From CAZWXH01 sp964637725 (lineage in GTDB: Bacteria > Bacillota_I > Bacilli_A > Erysipelotrichales > Coprobacillaceae): DNA of 21,465 bases. The notes under the pieces were generated by a model, which was not told the origin of the DNA, did no database searches, and saw only the letters and a list, made by a program, of their open reading frames with translations. The stretch covers positions 1 to 21,465 of the forward strand of contig CAZWXH010000021.1 in NCBI GenBank assembly GCA_964637725.1. Reading direction: 5' to 3'. The position numbers and the translations under genes are program-made. Shown here piece by piece: positions 5,592 to 13,397 of this stretch. The first letter of the stretch is position 1, and the number at the start of each line of letters is the position of its first letter.

Positions 5592-7664
5592 ATGGGTAAG
5601 AATTTAGTGATTGTGGAATCACCTTCAAAATCTAAAACTATTGAAAAGTACTTAGGTGAGAATTTTGAAGTGACTTCATCAAAAGGACATATTAGAGATC
5701 TTGCAACGACTGGTAAAGGTGGTCTTGGTGTAGATGTTGAAAATAATTTTGAGGCTAATTATGTAGTAAACAAAGATAAGAAAGATGTTGTTAAAGAATT
5801 AAAAAAATGTGTTAAAGAGGCTGATTTTGTTTATTTGGCAACTGACCCCGACCGCGAGGGAGAAGCTATATCTTGGCATTTAGCTGAAGTACTAGGAATA
5901 GATACGGATTTAAATAATCGTATTGTTTTTAATGAAATTACCAAAGAAGCGGTTGTAAAAGCATTAGATAATCCAAGACAAATTGATAAGAATCTTGTAA
6001 AGTCTCAAGAAACTAGACGTGTCTTAGATCGTATTATTGGATTTAAACTTTCAAAATTATTACAAAAGAAGATTAAATCTAAGTCTGCAGGAAGAGTTCA
6101 ATCAGTCGCTCTTAGATTAATATGTGAAAGAGAAAAAGAAATTGAAGCATTTATTCCTGAAGAGTATTGGAAAGTAAAAGCAATGTTTGAAAAAGATGAT
6201 ATTGAATTTGTTGGAGAACTTGCTCAATATAAGAATAAGAAAATAGAATTAACAAACGGCGAGGATACTTCAAAAGTTTTTGAATCATTAACAAAAGAGT
6301 TTACAGTTAGTGATGTCAAAAAGACTCAGAAGAAAAGAGCATCTAAACCTCCGTTTATTACTTCAACTTTACAACAAGAAGCATCTTCTAAGTTAAACTT
6401 CAAAGCAAAGCGTACAATGAGTATCGCACAGAAGTTATATGAAGGTATTGATATTGGAAATGAAACTGTTGGGTTAATTACATACATGAGAACTGACTCA
6501 ATTCGTTTATCTGATAGTTTTATCAGTGAATCTAAACACTATATTGAAGAAAAATATGGAAAGAATTATGTAGGGAGTGTAAAAGTATCTAAGAAAAAAG
6601 AAAATATTCAAGATGCCCATGAAGGAATTCGTCCTACTAGCGTTATGAGAACTCCAGAGAGTTTAAAAGAATATTTAAAACCTGAAGAACTGAAACTCTA
6701 TTCAATGATATATGCAAGAGCTTTAGCTTCACTAATGGCTCCTGCAAAACTAAATGCAACAACACTATCTTTATTAAATAATGATTATACATTTAGAGCT
6801 TCTGGTTCAGTAATTGAATTTGATGGTTATTTAAGAGTTTATAGTCAATATGAAAAACAAAAGGATGAAATTTTACCTGATGTTGAAGTGAAAGAAGTAT
6901 TGGTAAGTAAAGACATTCAAAAATCACAACACTTTACTAAACCTCCTGCTCGTTATAGTGAAGCTAAATTAATTAAAGAGTTAGAGGAATTAGGTATTGG
7001 ACGTCCTAGTACTTATGCAAGTACAATTGATACGATTGTGACTAGACAATATGTTGAGATTATTGATAAAGCATTTAAACCAACTGATTCAGGAGTTTTA
7101 ACTAATGATCAATTAATTGCTTTCTTTGATAGTATTATTAATGTTGAATATACAGCACAAATGGAAAAAGAATTAGATGAGATTGCTGAAGGTGATGATG
7201 ATTATGTTCATGCACTTACAACTTTTGAAGAAAAATTCGAACCATTATTAGAAAATGCTTATGAGAAGATGGAACAAGTTCAACCTGAGAAAACTGGTGA
7301 AATATGTCCTGAATGTGGTGGTGAACTTGTTATTAGAAAAGGTAAGTATGGCGATTTTGTAGCTTGTTCAAATTACCCTACATGTAAATATGTAAAGAAA
7401 GAACCTGAAGAAATTGAATATACTGGTGAAGATTGTCCAAATTGTGGAAGTAAAATGATCTTTAAAAAAGGACGTTTTGGAAAGTTTGAAGCTTGTTCAA
7501 ATTATCCAGAATGTAAGTATATTAAGAATGCTAAGAATGCTGAGCCAAAGATGACTGATGAAGTGTGCCCAAATTGTGGGAGTCCAATTGTAATAAAAAG
7601 AGGACGCTTTGGAGAATTTAAAGCTTGTTCAGCATATCCAAAATGCAAAACAATTATTAAATAA
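5592..7664 (+). CDS. topA: DNA topoisomerase I
   Basis: Type IA topoisomerase that relaxes negative supercoils through a covalent 5'-phosphotyrosine. The 690 residues begin with the Toprim domain: IVESPSKSKTIEKYLG, then DPDREGEAISW with metal-binding Asp85, Asp87 and Glu89. The active-site stretch GLITYMRTDSIRLS places the nucleophile at Tyr298. Three C4 zinc-ribbon repeats close the protein, starting at Cys572, Cys615 and Cys659, each of the form CPxCGxxxxxxxGxxGxFxACSxYPxCK. AGGAGG lies 7 bases before the ATG. Base use is AT-rich throughout except at the DPDREGE codons (5844-5861), which are strikingly GC-rich. A strong hairpin starts within its stop codon. Confidence 0.97.
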   Translation: MGKNLVIVESPSKSKTIEKYLGENFEVTSSKGHIRDLATTGKGGLGVDVENNFEANYVVNKDKKDVVKELKKCVKEADFVYLATDPDREGEAISWHLAEVLGIDTDLNNRIVFNEITKEAVVKALDNPRQIDKNLVKSQETRRVLDRIIGFKLSKLLQKKIKSKSAGRVQSVALRLICEREKEIEAFIPEEYWKVKAMFEKDDIEFVGELAQYKNKKIELTNGEDTSKVFESLTKEFTVSDVKKTQKKRASKPPFITSTLQQEASSKLNFKAKRTMSIAQKLYEGIDIGNETVGLITYMRTDSIRLSDSFISESKHYIEEKYGKNYVGSVKVSKKKENIQDAHEGIRPTSVMRTPESLKEYLKPEELKLYSMIYARALASLMAPAKLNATTLSLLNNDYTFRASGSVIEFDGYLRVYSQYEKQKDEILPDVEVKEVLVSKDIQKSQHFTKPPARYSEAKLIKELEELGIGRPSTYASTIDTIVTRQYVEIIDKAFKPTDSGVLTNDQLIAFFDSIINVEYTAQMEKELDEIAEGDDDYVHALTTFEEKFEPLLENAYEKMEQVQPEKTGEICPECGGELVIRKGKYGDFVACSNYPTCKYVKKEPEEIEYTGEDCPNCGSKMIFKKGRFGKFEACSNYPECKYIKNAKNAEPKMTDEVCPNCGSPIVIKRGRFGEFKACSAYPKCKTIIK

Positions 7665-7686
7665 AAAGTCCCATAAGGGACTTTTT
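7663..7686 (+). terminator. Intrinsic terminator after topA
   Basis: A perfect 10-bp stem AAAAAGTCCC / GGGACTTTTT with loop ATAA. The left arm includes the last two bases of the topA stop. The T tract is only the five T of the right arm, then G. trmFO starts 19 bases later with no visible promoter, so read-through is probable. Confidence 0.8.
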
Positions 7687-7705
7687 GGATAGAAAGAGGA
7701 TAAAT

Positions 7706-8998
7706 ATGGAAAAAGTAAATGTCATTGGTGCAGGACTCGCAGGAGTAGAAGCAACTTATCAATTAGTTAAAAACAATATTCCAGTACGTTTATATGAGAT
7801 GCGTCCAGTAAAAATGACTGATGCTCATAAAACCGAATACTTTGCCGAACTTGTTTGTTCGAATTCATTACGTGCTGATGGACTCACAAATGCAGTAGGT
7901 GTTTTAAAAGAAGAAATGACGATGAATGATAGTGTTATTATTAAGTATGCTAGAGAACATAGTGTTCCTTCTGGTGGATCATTGGCCGTAGATAGAATTG
8001 GTTTTTCAAAAGCTATTACTGACTTTATTTCTACTCATCCTCTTGTTGAAGTTGTTCATGAAGAAGTTTCAAAGATTCCAAGTGGTCCAACAATTATTGC
8101 TTCTGGACCACTCACGAGTCAATCATTATCGGAATCTATTAAAGATTTATTAAAAGAAGAATATTTTTATTTCTATGATGCGGCAGCACCAATAATTGAA
8201 AAGGATAGTATAAATTTTGATATTGCCTATTTTAAATCGAGATATGATAAAGGGAATGCTGAGTATATTAATTGTCCAATGGATGAAGATCAATTTAATG
8301 ACTTTTATAACGCACTTATTACTGCTGAAGTTGTTAAACCTAAAGATCATGAAGAGAAGTTTTTTGAAGGATGTATGCCATTTGAAGAGATTGCGCGAAG
8401 AGGAAGACAAACTCTTTTGTTTGGGCCTATGAAACCTGTAGGATTAGAAAAAGACGGTGGAAAAAGATCTCATGCTGTTGTACAATTAAGACAAGATAAT
8501 GCAGTAGGTTCTTTATATAATATTGTGGGATTTCAAACTCATTTAAAATGGGGAGAACAAGATCGTATTATTCATATGATACCAGGTTTAGAAAATGCTA
8601 AAATTGTTCGTTATGGTGTAATGCATCGTAATAGTTTTATATGTTCACCTAAGTATTTAAAAGAAACATATCAATTTATTTCTCGTGATGATTTATTTTT
8701 TGCTGGGCAAATGACTGGAGTAGAAGGATATGTTGAGTCAGCACAAAGTGGTATGTTGGCAGGTATGAATATGGCACGATACCTTAATCAAAAGGAATTG
8801 TTGGTATTTCCAAGGGAAACGGTGATGGGGTCTTTAGCTTATTATATTACTCATGGAGATAAAAAAGATTTTCAACCAATGAAAGCGAATTTTGGAATTC
8901 TTCCTGATTTATCAGAGAGAGTAAAAAAGAAACTAAGAAAAGAAGCTTATGCTTCTCGAGCTATACAATCAATGGAGGCGTTTTTAAAGAATGAATAA
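7706..8998 (+). CDS. trmFO: Folate-dependent tRNA (uracil-54-C5)-methyltransferase TrmFO
   Basis: Flavoprotein that forms ribothymidine at position 54 of tRNA using methylenetetrahydrofolate. The 430 residues start with the FAD-binding VNVIGAGLAGVEATYQL, followed by YEMRPVKMTDAHKTE. Cys51 (ELVCSNSLRAD) and Cys223 (EGCMPFEEIARRG) match the two cysteines studied in Bacillus TrmFO. RRGRQTLLFGPMKPVGL and the late TGVEGYVESAQSGMLAGMN are family hallmarks. The in-frame TTG at 7685 is rejected because the ATG at 7706 has AGAGGA 5-6 bases upstream and starts directly before the FAD motif. The gene overlaps xerC by 8 bases. Confidence 0.95.
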   Translation: MEKVNVIGAGLAGVEATYQLVKNNIPVRLYEMRPVKMTDAHKTEYFAELVCSNSLRADGLTNAVGVLKEEMTMNDSVIIKYAREHSVPSGGSLAVDRIGFSKAITDFISTHPLVEVVHEEVSKIPSGPTIIASGPLTSQSLSESIKDLLKEEYFYFYDAAAPIIEKDSINFDIAYFKSRYDKGNAEYINCPMDEDQFNDFYNALITAEVVKPKDHEEKFFEGCMPFEEIARRGRQTLLFGPMKPVGLEKDGGKRSHAVVQLRQDNAVGSLYNIVGFQTHLKWGEQDRIIHMIPGLENAKIVRYGVMHRNSFICSPKYLKETYQFISRDDLFFAGQMTGVEGYVESAQSGMLAGMNMARYLNQKELLVFPRETVMGSLAYYITHGDKKDFQPMKANFGILPDLSERVKKKLRKEAYASRAIQSMEAFLKNE

Positions 8999-9896
8999 CT
9001 ATGATCAATTATTAAAAGAATTTCTTGAGGTATTAAAATATCAAAAGAATTATTCGAAATTAACAATTGCATCTTACAAAAGAGAAATCTTGAAATTCAT
9101 TGAATATTTAAAACAACAAGATATTCAAAGCTTTCAAGATGTTAAATATCCATTCATTCGTGGCTATCTAGCAAAATTACACGGAGATAAGTTGACAGCT
9201 AAAACAATTAATCATCATATGACAACTCTAAGAGGTTTTTATCGCTTCATGTTAAAAGAGGAGTATGTCAATGATAATCCTTTTTTATTGGTTGACTCAT
9301 TAAAAGAACCAAAGAAAAATCCGGATTTCTTATACTTAGATGAGATGTTAGGATTATTAGATAGTATAAAAACAGATACGCCTTTAGATAAACGGAATAA
9401 AGCAATGTTAGAGTTGATGTATGCTTCTGGATTACGTTGTTCAGAGGTTGTTAATCTTACATTAAGACAAATTGATTTTCAAAGACAGTTAATATTAGTT
9501 CATGGAAAAGGGAGTAAAGATCGCTATGTGCCTTTCCATGATTATGCTAAAGATTGTCTTAATGACTATATTGAAAATGCTCGTTATGAATTAATGGTAG
9601 TTCAACATCAACAACATGACTTTGTATTTGTTAATAAAAATGGTGCTCAGATATCTAGTAGAGGTTTACAAGATGTTGTGAATCGTATTACTTTTGAGTA
9701 TGATGCCACAAAAAAAATACATCCTCATACTTTTCGACATTCCTTTGCCACTCATTTATTAGAACAAGGAGTAGATATTAGAATTGTTCAAGAACTATTA
9801 GGACATGAAAACTTATCAACGACTCAAGTTTATACACATATTACCAACCAACATTTAAAAGATGTTTATGATCACTCCCATCCAAGAAATAAATAA
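8991..9896 (+). CDS. xerC: Tyrosine recombinase XerC
   Basis: Site-specific recombinase that resolves chromosome dimers at dif with a XerD partner. The 301 residues have an N-terminal SAM-like core-binding domain and a catalytic domain with all six expected residues: Arg149 (ASGLRCSEV), Lys173 (HGKGSKDR), His246 and Arg249 (HTFRHSFATHLLEQG), His272 (LLGHENLSTTQVYTH) and nucleophile Tyr281. The position directly after trmFO identifies it as the XerC/CodV type rather than an integrase of a mobile element. The ATG overlaps the trmFO stop; GGAGG lies 12 bases upstream, a little far. In Bacillus hslV-hslU-codY follow; here they are absent and rplU comes next. No convincing terminator follows. Confidence 0.92.
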   Translation: MNNYDQLLKEFLEVLKYQKNYSKLTIASYKREILKFIEYLKQQDIQSFQDVKYPFIRGYLAKLHGDKLTAKTINHHMTTLRGFYRFMLKEEYVNDNPFLLVDSLKEPKKNPDFLYLDEMLGLLDSIKTDTPLDKRNKAMLELMYASGLRCSEVVNLTLRQIDFQRQLILVHGKGSKDRYVPFHDYAKDCLNDYIENARYELMVVQHQQHDFVFVNKNGAQISSRGLQDVVNRITFEYDATKKIHPHTFRHSFATHLLEQGVDIRIVQELLGHENLSTTQVYTHITNQHLKDVYDHSHPRNK

Positions 9897-9972
9897 AATG
9901 ATATTATAGATATTTTAAATTTGTAGAATTTTCTTTTTCTAGCATAGGTGACTAAAAAATATGAGAAAAATA

Positions 9973-10001
9973 TTGACGAAACCTATAGAAAATGCTAAAA
10001 T
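9973..10001 (+). promoter_or_regulatory. Promoter of rplU-prp-rpmA
   Basis: TTGACG (9973-9978), exactly 17 bases, then TAAAAT (9996-10001), with TGC at 9993-9995 as an extended -10. Transcription would start near 10008, at the first stem of the L21-type leader. Confidence 0.8.
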
Positions 10002-10007
10002 GCTAAT

Positions 10008-10104
10008 GTTGTAGACCTCTAGCTACAACCGCACATAAAAGGTTATAAAGTGAAAGCTGCCTTGGTTGGCGAGTCTGAGATATCAAATTAAAGGAGGTAC
10101 ATCA
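10008..10104 (+). promoter_or_regulatory. L21 leader (ribosomal protein autoregulatory element), 5' UTR of rplU
   Basis: The leader starts with a perfect 7-bp hairpin GTTGTAG (10008-10014) / CTACAAC (10023-10029) with an 8-base loop. A second hairpin, CT-(G)-GCC / GGC-(G)-AG, follows around the loop TTGGTT near 10058-10075. The ribosome binding site AAAGGAGG ends the region. Position and shape fit the L21 leader known upstream of rplU in low-GC Firmicutes (Rfam L21_leader). The call is by eye. The stretch from 9897 to 9972 between xerC and the promoter holds only AT-rich sequence with a weak 5-bp AAATT/AATTT hairpin. Confidence 0.65.
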
Positions 10105-10626
10105 ATGTACGCAATTATTGAAACTGGTGGAAAACAGTTAAAAGTTGAACAAGGAGATACTATCTTCGTTGAAAAATTAGATGTTGAAGCAGGAGAAACT
10201 GTCACTTTAGATAAAGTATTACTTATTGGTGATAAGACAGTGAAAATCGGTAACCCTTATGTAAAAGGTGCTACTGTAACTGCTAAAGTTGAAAAACAAG
10301 GTAAAGAAAAGAAAGTTGTTGTTTTTAAATATAACGCTAAAAAACACTATCATAAAAAACAAGGTCATAGACAACCTTATACTAAGTTAGTGATTGAAGC
10401 AATTACTGCTAAAGCTGAAAAAGCTGCAACAGTTGCTAAAGAAGCTACTGCTACTGAAGCAAAAAAACCAGCTGCTAAAAAAGCAGCACCTAAAACTGCT
10501 GAAAAGAAACCAGCAGCTAAGAAAACAACTACAACTAAAACAACTACAACAAAAACTGCTGAAAAGAAACCAGCAGCTAAGAAAACTTCAACTGCAAAGA
10601 AAACAACTACAAAAACTGAAAAATAA
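10105..10626 (+). CDS. rplU: 50S ribosomal protein L21 with a long Lys/Ala/Thr-rich C-terminal tail
   Basis: Large-subunit protein bound to 23S rRNA. Residues 1-101 are a complete L21: MYAIIETGGKQLKVEQGDTI, GNPYVKGATVTAKV, and VFKYNAKKHYHKKQGHRQPY with the usual end at KLVIEAI. L21 is normally about 102 residues; this one has 173. The extra 70 residues are Lys/Ala/Pro/Thr only with a few Glu, Ser and Val, and repeat KKPAAKK three times, twice as TAEKKPAAKKT. The DNA of the last two copies is identical over 35 bases. The tail resembles that of S16 in this window. The ATG at 10105 follows AAAGGAGG; the upstream open frame (from 10066) belongs to the leader. The stop overlaps the prp start as TAATG. 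Confidence 0.95.
   Translation: MYAIIETGGKQLKVEQGDTIFVEKLDVEAGETVTLDKVLLIGDKTVKIGNPYVKGATVTAKVEKQGKEKKVVVFKYNAKKHYHKKQGHRQPYTKLVIEAITAKAEKAATVAKEATATEAKKPAAKKAAPKTAEKKPAAKKTTTTKTTTTKTAEKKPAAKKTSTAKKTTTKTEK
10492..10586 (+). repeat. In-frame direct repeat in the rplU tail (35 bp, period 60)
   Basis: Bases 10492-10526 are identical to 10552-10586. The spacing of 60 bases keeps the frame (20 codons), so gain or loss of a unit would lengthen or shorten the L21 tail without breaking it. The bases between copies are ACAACTAC-type threonine/lysine codon repeats. Confidence 0.85.
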
Positions 10627-10946
10627 TGATAAAAGTTATTGTTAAAAGAGAGAAACAAAATATTGTTTATTTGAATGTATTAGGACATGCAAAAAGTAAT
10701 GAACATGGAAAAGATTTGGTTTGTGCTGGGGTAAGCACTGCTTGTGTCGGAATCGCAAATCAACTTGAAAAAATGGGATTTATGGATGGTCTTGGTACTA
10801 TTCAACTCAAAGAAGGAAACTTTAAGATTAAGGTGAATCAAAGTAATCATGATGTTCAATTGGTACTAGAGACTTTTGAAACAACAATGGAGACAATTGA
10901 GGAAACTTATCATAAATATATTGAAATAATGAAGACGGAGGTATAA
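10626..10946 (+). CDS. prp: Ribosomal-processing cysteine protease Prp
   Basis: Cleaves the N-terminal extension of ribosomal protein L27, encoded by the next gene. The 106 residues are typical (YsxB/DUF464 family). The catalytic pair is His21 (LGHAKSNEHG) and Cys33 (DLVCAGVSTACVG), equivalent to His22 and Cys34 of the Staphylococcus enzyme. The gene sits between rplU and rpmA, as in all Firmicutes with extended L27. Its ATG overlaps the rplU stop (TAATG); no strong ribosome binding site is needed if translation is coupled. Confidence 0.93.
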   Translation: MIKVIVKREKQNIVYLNVLGHAKSNEHGKDLVCAGVSTACVGIANQLEKMGFMDGLGTIQLKEGNFKIKVNQSNHDVQLVLETFETTMETIEETYHKYIEIMKTEV

Positions 10947-10950
10947 TCTT

Positions 10951-11235
10951 ATGATGTTTAAATTAGATTTACAATTATTCGCATCTAAAAAAGGTGTTGG
11001 GTCAACTAGAAATGGTCGTGACTCAGAATCAAAAAGATTAGGTGCAAAATTATCTGATGGGCAATTATGTACAGCAGGTTCTATCATTTACAGACAAAGA
11101 GGAACTAAAATTCATCCAGGTCTAAATGTTGGAAAAGGTGGAGATGACACTTTATTTGCGACAATCGATGGTATTGTTAAATTTGAAAGATACGGAAGAT
11201 CTAAAAAGAAAGTTTCTGTATATCCAGCTGCTTAA
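10951..11235 (+). CDS. rpmA: 50S ribosomal protein L27, with Prp-cleaved N-terminal extension
   Basis: L27 sits at the peptidyl-transferase centre, where its mature N-terminus reaches the tRNA end. The precursor begins MMFKLDLQLFASKKG: LQLF followed by ASKKG is the Prp cleavage motif, so the mature protein would start at Ala (residue 12). The core GVGSTRNGRDSESKRLGAK and the later RQRGTKIHPGLNVGKGGDDT are standard. GGAGG lies 9 bases before the first ATG (10951); a second ATG at 10954 is possible and would only shorten the part that is cleaved off. Without cleavage the extension should block function, so the neighbouring prp is expected to be essential. Confidence 0.95.
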   Translation: MMFKLDLQLFASKKGVGSTRNGRDSESKRLGAKLSDGQLCTAGSIIYRQRGTKIHPGLNVGKGGDDTLFATIDGIVKFERYGRSKKKVSVYPAA

Positions 11236-11239
11236 TAGG

Positions 11240-11268
11240 GAATCCCTTTTTCAAGGGATTCTTTTTTC
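11240..11268 (+). terminator. Intrinsic terminator after rpmA
   Basis: A perfect 9-bp stem GAATCCCTT / AAGGGATTC with loop TTTC, followed by six T. obg starts 28 bases later without an obvious promoter in the gap, so some read-through or a promoter further upstream would be needed. Confidence 0.9.
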
Positions 11269-11295
11269 TGATTAAAAATAAAGGTAGGTGAAAGA

Positions 11296-12582
11296 ATGAA
11301 ATTTATTGATAAAGTAAAAATTTATGTCGAAGCTGGTAAGGGTGGAGATGGTATTGTTGCGTTTAGACGTGAAGCTCATGTTCCTAAAGGTGGACCAGCG
11401 GGTGGAGATGGTGGAAAAGGTGGAAGTGTTATATTCCAAGCTACAACATCATTATCTACGTTATTAGACTTTAGATATAACCGTGAATATAAAGCCAGAA
11501 ATGGTGGTAATGGTATGGCTAAAAAAATGCATGGTTCAGATGCATTTGATAGAATTCTAAAAGTTCCAGTTGGAACTGTGATTACAGATGAAGACACTGG
11601 AAAGATTTTAGCTGACTTAACTGAAGATGGACAAATTGTTGTTCTTGCTAAAGGTGGACGTGGTGGACGCGGAAATGCTCGCTTTGCGACAAGTCGTAAT
11701 CCAGCTCCATCAATTTGTGAAAGAGGAGAACCAGGTCAAAAATTCAACTTGGTTTGTGAATTAAAGTTATTAGCTGATGTTGGGCTAGTCGGGTTTCCAT
11801 CTGTTGGAAAATCAACTTTATTATCAGTTGTAACGCGTGCTAAACCAGAAATTGCTGATTATCATTTTACGACGATTATCCCAAATTTAGGAGTTGTTCA
11901 AGCAAAAGATGGTCGCTCATTTGTTATGGCAGATTTACCTGGTTTAATAGAAGGTGCAAGTCAAGGAAAAGGACTAGGTCATCAATTTCTAAGACATATT
12001 GAAAGATGTCGAGTTATAGTACATGTTATTGATATGGGTGGAACTGAAGGTAGAGATCCTTATGATGATTATATGACAATTAATAATGAATTAGGTGAAT
12101 ACAAGTATAGATTACTTGAAAGACCTCAAATTATTATTGCTAATAAAATGGATGAAGTTAATGCTGAAGAAAATTTAAAAGCATTTAAAGAAAAACTTGC
12201 TGATGATATCCCTGTTTTTCCAATCATTGCTTTGATTCAAGAAGGTGTTGATATGCCATTATATGCAATTGCTGATTTATTAGAGAAAACTCCAACATTT
12301 GCTTCTGAAGAGGAAGAGATGGAGAACAGTGTTCTTTATACTTATGAAGGTGAAAACGAAATTGGTTTTGAAATTCATAATGAAGGTAATGGAGTATGGG
12401 AAGTTACTGGTGAACGTGTTGAGAAGATTGTTGCTATGTCGTCATTGAATAGTGATGATGGAGTAAAACGTTTTGCGATTAAAATGCGTAATATTGGCTT
12501 AGATGATGCACTACGTGTATCGGGAGTTCAAGTAGGAGATACTGTAAGAATATCTGATTTTGAATTTGAATTTTTTGAATAG
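11296..12582 (+). CDS. obg: GTPase Obg (ObgE/CgtA)
   Basis: Essential GTPase associated with the 50S subunit, linking ribosome assembly to growth state. The 428 residues show the three domains: the glycine-rich Obg fold (about 1-158, with GGDGGKGGSVIF and KGGRGGRGNARFATS), the G domain with G1 GFPSVGKST (166-174), G3 DLPGLIEGASQGKGLGHQF and G4 ANKMDEV, and a C-terminal OCT domain of about 80 residues ending in FEFEFFE. AGGTGAAAG precedes the ATG. The place after rpmA is conserved; Bacillus has spo0B between, which is absent here. Confidence 0.97.
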   Translation: MKFIDKVKIYVEAGKGGDGIVAFRREAHVPKGGPAGGDGGKGGSVIFQATTSLSTLLDFRYNREYKARNGGNGMAKKMHGSDAFDRILKVPVGTVITDEDTGKILADLTEDGQIVVLAKGGRGGRGNARFATSRNPAPSICERGEPGQKFNLVCELKLLADVGLVGFPSVGKSTLLSVVTRAKPEIADYHFTTIIPNLGVVQAKDGRSFVMADLPGLIEGASQGKGLGHQFLRHIERCRVIVHVIDMGGTEGRDPYDDYMTINNELGEYKYRLLERPQIIIANKMDEVNAEENLKAFKEKLADDIPVFPIIALIQEGVDMPLYAIADLLEKTPTFASEEEEMENSVLYTYEGENEIGFEIHNEGNGVWEVTGERVEKIVAMSSLNSDDGVKRFAIKMRNIGLDDALRVSGVQVGDTVRISDFEFEFFE

Positions 12583-12593
12583 GAAGTGAAATT

Positions 12594-13277
12594 ATGTTAG
12601 GGACAATCATAAATACTATAAGTGTTTTAATAGGAAGTTCTATTGGATTGCTTGTGAATAAAGGAATACCTAAAAGAATTTCTGATCAGATGATGAAAGC
12701 ATTAGGTCTCTGTACAATTTATATTGGTATTCAAGGAGCTTTTAAAGGTGAAAACACTTTGATTATGATTATTTCTATGGTAATAGGTGTTGTTATTGGG
12801 GAAGGTATAGATATTGATAAACGAATTAATAGAACAGTTAAGCGTTTAGAAGAGAAGTATGCCAAAAATAGAGATGGTAAACCTAGTATTTCTGAAGGTT
12901 TAATAACCTCTAGCTTATTATTTTGCGTGGGCTCTATGACGATAGTAGGGTGTTTAAATGCTGGTTTATTAGGTGATAACACATTACTTTATACAAAATC
13001 AACTTTAGATTTCTGTGCATCTATGATATTTGCTTCTACTTTAGGAATCGGTGTCTTATTAGCAAGTGTTGTTGTTTTTGTCTATCAAGGTGGATTAACT
13101 CTACTAGCGACATTTGCTGCGCCTTTATTAACAACGTCAGTAGTTAATGAAATGACTTGTGTCGGTTCTTTAATTATTATAGCAACAGGCTTAAATCTGC
13201 TTGGTATAACAAAAATTAAACTAATGAACTATATCCCTGCAATGTTTATGCCTATTATTTTATGTTTGTTTATGTAA
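12594..13277 (+). CDS. DUF554 family membrane protein
   Basis: Integral membrane protein of 227 residues with about six hydrophobic segments, starting MLGTIINTISVLIGSSIGLL. The conserved features of the DUF554 (YdfK-like) family are visible: early GxxxGLL, a GEGIDIDKRI segment after the second hydrophobic stretch, and FCVGSMTIVGCLNAGLLGDNT followed by KSTLDFCASMIFAS. A transport role has been suggested for the family, but no function is established. The start follows AGGAAGTG and lies 11 bases after obg, so it is probably co-transcribed with obg. A strong terminator follows. Confidence 0.85.
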   Translation: MLGTIINTISVLIGSSIGLLVNKGIPKRISDQMMKALGLCTIYIGIQGAFKGENTLIMIISMVIGVVIGEGIDIDKRINRTVKRLEEKYAKNRDGKPSISEGLITSSLLFCVGSMTIVGCLNAGLLGDNTLLYTKSTLDFCASMIFASTLGIGVLLASVVVFVYQGGLTLLATFAAPLLTTSVVNEMTCVGSLIIIATGLNLLGITKIKLMNYIPAMFMPIILCLFM

Positions 13278-13303
13278 AACGAGAAAATCTTCTCGTTTTT
13301 TTC
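13276..13303 (+). terminator. Intrinsic terminator after the DUF554 gene
   Basis: A perfect 10-bp stem AAAACGAGAA / TTCTCGTTTT with loop AATC and a T tract of seven (13296-13302). The left arm uses the last two bases of the stop codon. Confidence 0.9.
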
Positions 13304-13377
13304 TTTAGAAATAATGAATCAATGGATTGGATTTATTAAATCATATAATAGACTTTACTTTTTGAATATCTTCGATG

Positions 13378-13386
13378 TGATATAAT
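13378..13386 (+). promoter_or_regulatory. Upstream extended -10 promoter for ruvAB (P1)
   Basis: TGA-TATAAT is a perfect -10 with an extended TGn. No good -35 is found at 16-18 bases; extended -10 promoters can do without one. It lies about 40 bases before a second promoter. Confidence 0.5.
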
Positions 13387-13397
13387 TTGAATGAAAC

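Noticed and set aside
8991..9896. Tyrosine recombinase as the sign of an integrated phage or element
   Set aside because: Core XerC position after trmFO, no att repeats, cargo genes or base-composition change around it.
9901..9940. Terminator for xerC
   Set aside because: Only a 5-bp AAATT/AATTT pairing is possible before the T-rich stretch; too weak to call.
10377..10658. Minus-strand and alternate-frame open frames across the rplU tail (runs of Val/Phe/Ala, or Leu/Gln/Lys)
   Set aside because: Low-complexity by-products of the repetitive tail codons; no start signals.
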